From contig JAIFLR010000089.1 of the NCBI GenBank assembly GCA_020048985.1, positions 1-59,534 on the forward strand: a stretch of 59,534 nucleotides of DNA. The letters run 5' to 3'. A model generated the notes under the pieces. That model was not told the DNA's origin and searched no databases. It was given only the letters and a program-made list of their open reading frames with translations. The DNA comes from Halobacteriovorax sp. Its GTDB lineage: Bacteria > Bdellovibrionota > Bacteriovoracia > Bacteriovoracales > Bacteriovoracaceae. Positions 59,494 through 59,534 of the stretch are shown here, in pieces. The position numbers and the translations under genes are program-made. How positions within the stretch are numbered: position 1 is the stretch's first letter; every line of letters begins with the position of its first letter.

Positions 59494-59534
59494 ATGCAAA
59501 CGACTGAAACCACGAGACGGGCCTACAGAACCAA
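59494..59534 (+). CDS. Start of an unidentified gene, cut by the window end
   Basis: An ATG at 59494 has an excellent AGGAGG ribosome site (59485-59490). The visible product is MQTTETTRRAYRT, basic after a Thr-rich start. IS3-type orfA transposases sometimes begin in a similar way, and the upstream TGAACTAGACACC (59463-59475) could be an insertion-sequence end. Too little is visible to decide. Confidence 0.45.
   Translation, partial: MQTTETTRRAYRT

Overview
The window reads as chromosomal DNA from a Gram-negative bacterium of moderate to low G+C. It most resembles the predatory Bdellovibrionota (Bacteriovorax/Peredibacter side). This placement is inference. It rests on a cluster resembling the Myxococcus/Bdellovibrio Agl-Glt gliding machinery, many lipoproteins and secreted hydrolases, a FliA-like promoter, and dense gene packing. 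I see no rRNA, tRNA, CRISPR array or prophage. The only hint of mobile DNA is at the extreme right end.

Layout. 1-9.9 kb: GIY-YIG nuclease (cut by the window edge), PlsC acyltransferase, YgiQ radical SAM protein, a secreted unknown, two ABC-F ATPases (Uup-like, and YbiT-like with a decayed second ATP site), a Bax-inhibitor-1 family protein and a DUF1304 protein. 9.9-26.7 kb: secreted GDPD, an M81-type transglutaminase, an orphan histidine kinase, an arrestin-like protein, a trypsin-like protease, phenylalanine hydroxylase, a methyltransferase, a second acyltransferase, GNAT, EamA and CDF transporters, a Cys-His protein, a DUF1460 protein, an unusually long AarF/UbiB kinase-like protein, GST and an alpha/beta hydrolase. 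26.7-32.4 kb: a DabA/DabB inorganic-carbon uptake operon with two NuoL/M-like subunits. 32.4-40.8 kb: housekeeping and small envelope genes (HrpB, YchJ, Gre-like factor, MFS exporter, DUF1232, TcdA, RlmN).

40.8-52.4 kb is the most interesting part. Two transcription units together encode a likely gliding or surface-adhesion machine. Unit 1 holds a VWA-domain lipoprotein on a Gly/Thr repeat stalk (CglB-like), an outer-membrane barrel, a TPR protein and a CglF-like protein. Unit 2 holds an AglR/TolQ-type motor, two AglQ/AglS/TolR-type stator partners, two TPR proteins and an FHA-TM-AgmX protein (GltG/GltJ-type). Each unit starts with the same arrangement: a TTGATA-N16-TAG(T/A)AT promoter, then about 20 nt later a ~75-nt element. 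Its ~40-nt core is nearly identical in the two copies. It is closed by a 13-14 bp stem whose sequence differs between copies but still pairs. I recognise no known RNA family in it; it looks like an undescribed structured leader shared by both units.

52.4-59.5 kb: two unknown proteins, then class Ia ribonucleotide reductase in the order nrdB-nrdA. Both subunits are of the eukaryote-like subtype, and two NrdR-type boxes lie 42 bp apart upstream. A terminator, a trypsin-like protease and a small secreted protein follow. The window ends with an HEXXH metallopeptidase whose 5' end stops at the edge of what may be an inserted element.
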